A stretch of DNA of 33,304 nt from an uncultured Bacilli bacterium (GTDB taxonomy: Bacteria; Bacillota_I; Bacilli_A; RF39; UBA660). The DNA is taken from contig CAJOJO010000014.1 of NCBI GenBank assembly GCA_905235045.1, positions 1 through 33,304 of the forward strand. Direction: 5' to 3'. Below the pieces are notes generated by a model. The model made no database searches. It was not told where the DNA came from and was given only the letters and a program-made list of their open reading frames with translations. The first letter of the stretch is position 1; every line of letters starts with the position of its first letter. Of the stretch, positions 32,716-33,304 are shown piece after piece. A program made the position numbers and the translations under genes.

Positions 32716-32789
32716 GCCACCTTAGTTAAGTGGTATAACAAAGCCATGGTAAGGCTTAGTTGCAAGTTCGATTCTTGCAGGTGGCACCA
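32716..32789 (+). tRNA. tRNA-Thr (anticodon GGT)
   Basis: A complete cloverleaf is present. The acceptor stem GCCACCT pairs with AGGTGGC. The D arm is GTTA/TAAC, and the anticodon stem AAGCC/GGCTT encloses loop ATGGTAA (anticodon GGT). The T arm is GCAAG/CTTGC with loop TTCGATT, and CCA is encoded (74 nt). It marks the right edge of the accessory island. Its downstream flank is repeated at module E5. Confidence 0.95.
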
Positions 32790-32800
32790 CTTAAGAATCT

Positions 32801-32856
32801 GTTCGAACTATTCGAACTTTAAATATATTTTTAGTCTGAAATATGACTAATTTTTT
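32801..32856 (+). terminator. Downstream hairpins of tRNA-Thr (module E7)
   Basis: GTTCGA/TCGAAC with loop ACTAT (32801-32817) is followed by a second hairpin TTAGTC/GACTAA and six T (32831-32856). The first hairpin and its 11-nt spacing from GCACCA are identical to module E5. Confidence 0.75.
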
Positions 32857-32875
32857 AGTAATAAATTTTTATTTG

Positions 32876-32884
32876 TGATATAAT
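32876..32884 (+). promoter_or_regulatory. Extended -10 promoter of the 80-aa gene and thiI
   Basis: TGATATAAT lies 23 bp before the start, followed by AAGGAG. Confidence 0.6.
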
Positions 32885-32907
32885 ATTAACAAATAAGGAG
32901 ACTGTAT

Positions 32908-33150
32908 ATGAATAAAAATATATTAGAAGAAGATTATCCTAATCTTGTTATAACTGAAGATACTATTGAAGGCATTAAAAATCATCCTGAATTCTATATG
33001 AACGTTCCTGTAAAAGTTCAAATGGGTAAAATTTATACAAATGAAGAATTTCAAAAGCGTTCAGATGAAATATTATCAAAAGAATTACCAGGTAGTAAAA
33101 AAAATCATGTATTAAAAAGAGTATTTATGCCTAGAAGAAATAAATGGTGA
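32908..33150 (+). CDS. Small unknown protein upstream of thiI (80 aa)
   Basis: The soluble product is basic at the C-terminus (VLKRVFMPRRNKW). No family is recognised. Segment VKVQMGKIYTNEEFQKRSDE looks well structured. A strong AAGGAG site precedes the ATG. It ends 4 nt before thiI and is probably co-transcribed with it, so a link with tRNA thiolation is possible by context only. Confidence 0.75.
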   Translation: MNKNILEEDYPNLVITEDTIEGIKNHPEFYMNVPVKVQMGKIYTNEEFQKRSDEILSKELPGSKKNHVLKRVFMPRRNKW

Positions 33151-33154
33151 TTTT

Positions 33155-33304
33155 ATGGATAAATTAATTATGATTAAATATGGTGAATTAACAACAAAAA
33201 AAGCCAATCGTAATTTATTTGTTAATTTATTATATAAAAATATTACTAAAAAATTAGAAAACTATAATATTAATATTACTAAAGATAGAGTTCGTATGTA
33301 CATT
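33155..33304 (+). CDS. thiI: tRNA 4-thiouridine synthase ThiI (partial, 5' end)
   Basis: The first 50 codons of the gene are in the window. The product begins MDKLIMIKYGELTTKKANRN, which matches the N-terminal ferredoxin-like domain of ThiI (compare the common IRYGELxLKGxNR). ThiI makes s4U8 in tRNA and, in some species, thiazole for thiamine. The reading frame is open to the window end. Confidence 0.85.
   Translation, partial: MDKLIMIKYGELTTKKANRNLFVNLLYKNITKKLENYNINITKDRVRMYI

Overview
The window is very AT-rich chromosomal DNA from a low-GC Gram-positive. TGA is used as a stop, so the genetic code is 11. Shine-Dalgarno sites are mostly of the AGGTGAT or GGAGG type. Gene order (tsaE-tsaB-rimI-tsaD; rimP-nusA-ylxR-infB-rbfA; rnr-smpB-ssrA) and the 104-nt 5S rRNA point to an uncultured Bacilli/Mollicutes-type lineage, perhaps a gut one. 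That placement is inference.

Region 1 (1-3631): the 3' end of an rRNA operon (23S, 5S, terminator) runs into the tRNA t6A modification operon tsaE-tsaB-rimI-tsaD and a membrane-anchored protein.

Region 2 (3604-6095, minus): a three-gene ABC importer (permease, ATPase, NMT1/SsuA-like binding protein), then tRNA-Ala(TGC) on the plus strand.

Region 3 (6380-9690): small and membrane proteins of limited annotation (62-aa protein, DUF308/HdeD-like protein, two-TM coiled-coil protein, 84-aa protein), then a metallophosphoesterase and a CPBP-family membrane protease on the minus strand.

Region 4 (9720-19993): the conserved translation and RNA core. It holds a rimP leader hairpin, a one-domain rimP, nusA, ylxR, a dCMP deaminase where ylxQ would be expected, infB, rbfA, deoC, tyrS, a lipoprotein, rnr, smpB and ssrA (tmRNA).

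Region 5 (about 19994-32700): an accessory island between ssrA and tRNA-Thr(GGT). It carries a methyltransferase with a frameshifted AlbA_2/HATPase-type regulator, a MATE transporter, two MobV-relaxase C-terminal remnants, a pair of paralogous overlapping radical SAM genes, a SAMHD1/YwfO-like HD phosphohydrolase, an MFS transporter, a guanine-deaminase-like gene and several unknown proteins. Short modules punctuate the genes: each has a tRNA-like GCACCA followed 8-13 nt later by a TTCGAAC/TTGAAC inverted repeat, usually with a rho-independent terminator and sometimes its own -10 box. Two of them (near 23.66 and 29.06 kb) share about 62 nearly identical bases and look like stand-alone small-RNA genes. 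Another (27.44 kb) repeats the sequence just downstream of tRNA-Thr. Either the island was built by repeated integrations at tRNA/tmRNA 3' ends, or it is a cassette array with unusual junctions. These modules and the dual radical SAM/HD genes are the best candidates for something undescribed.

Region 6 (32716-33304): tRNA-Thr, an 80-aa conserved-looking protein and the start of thiI, back in housekeeping territory.
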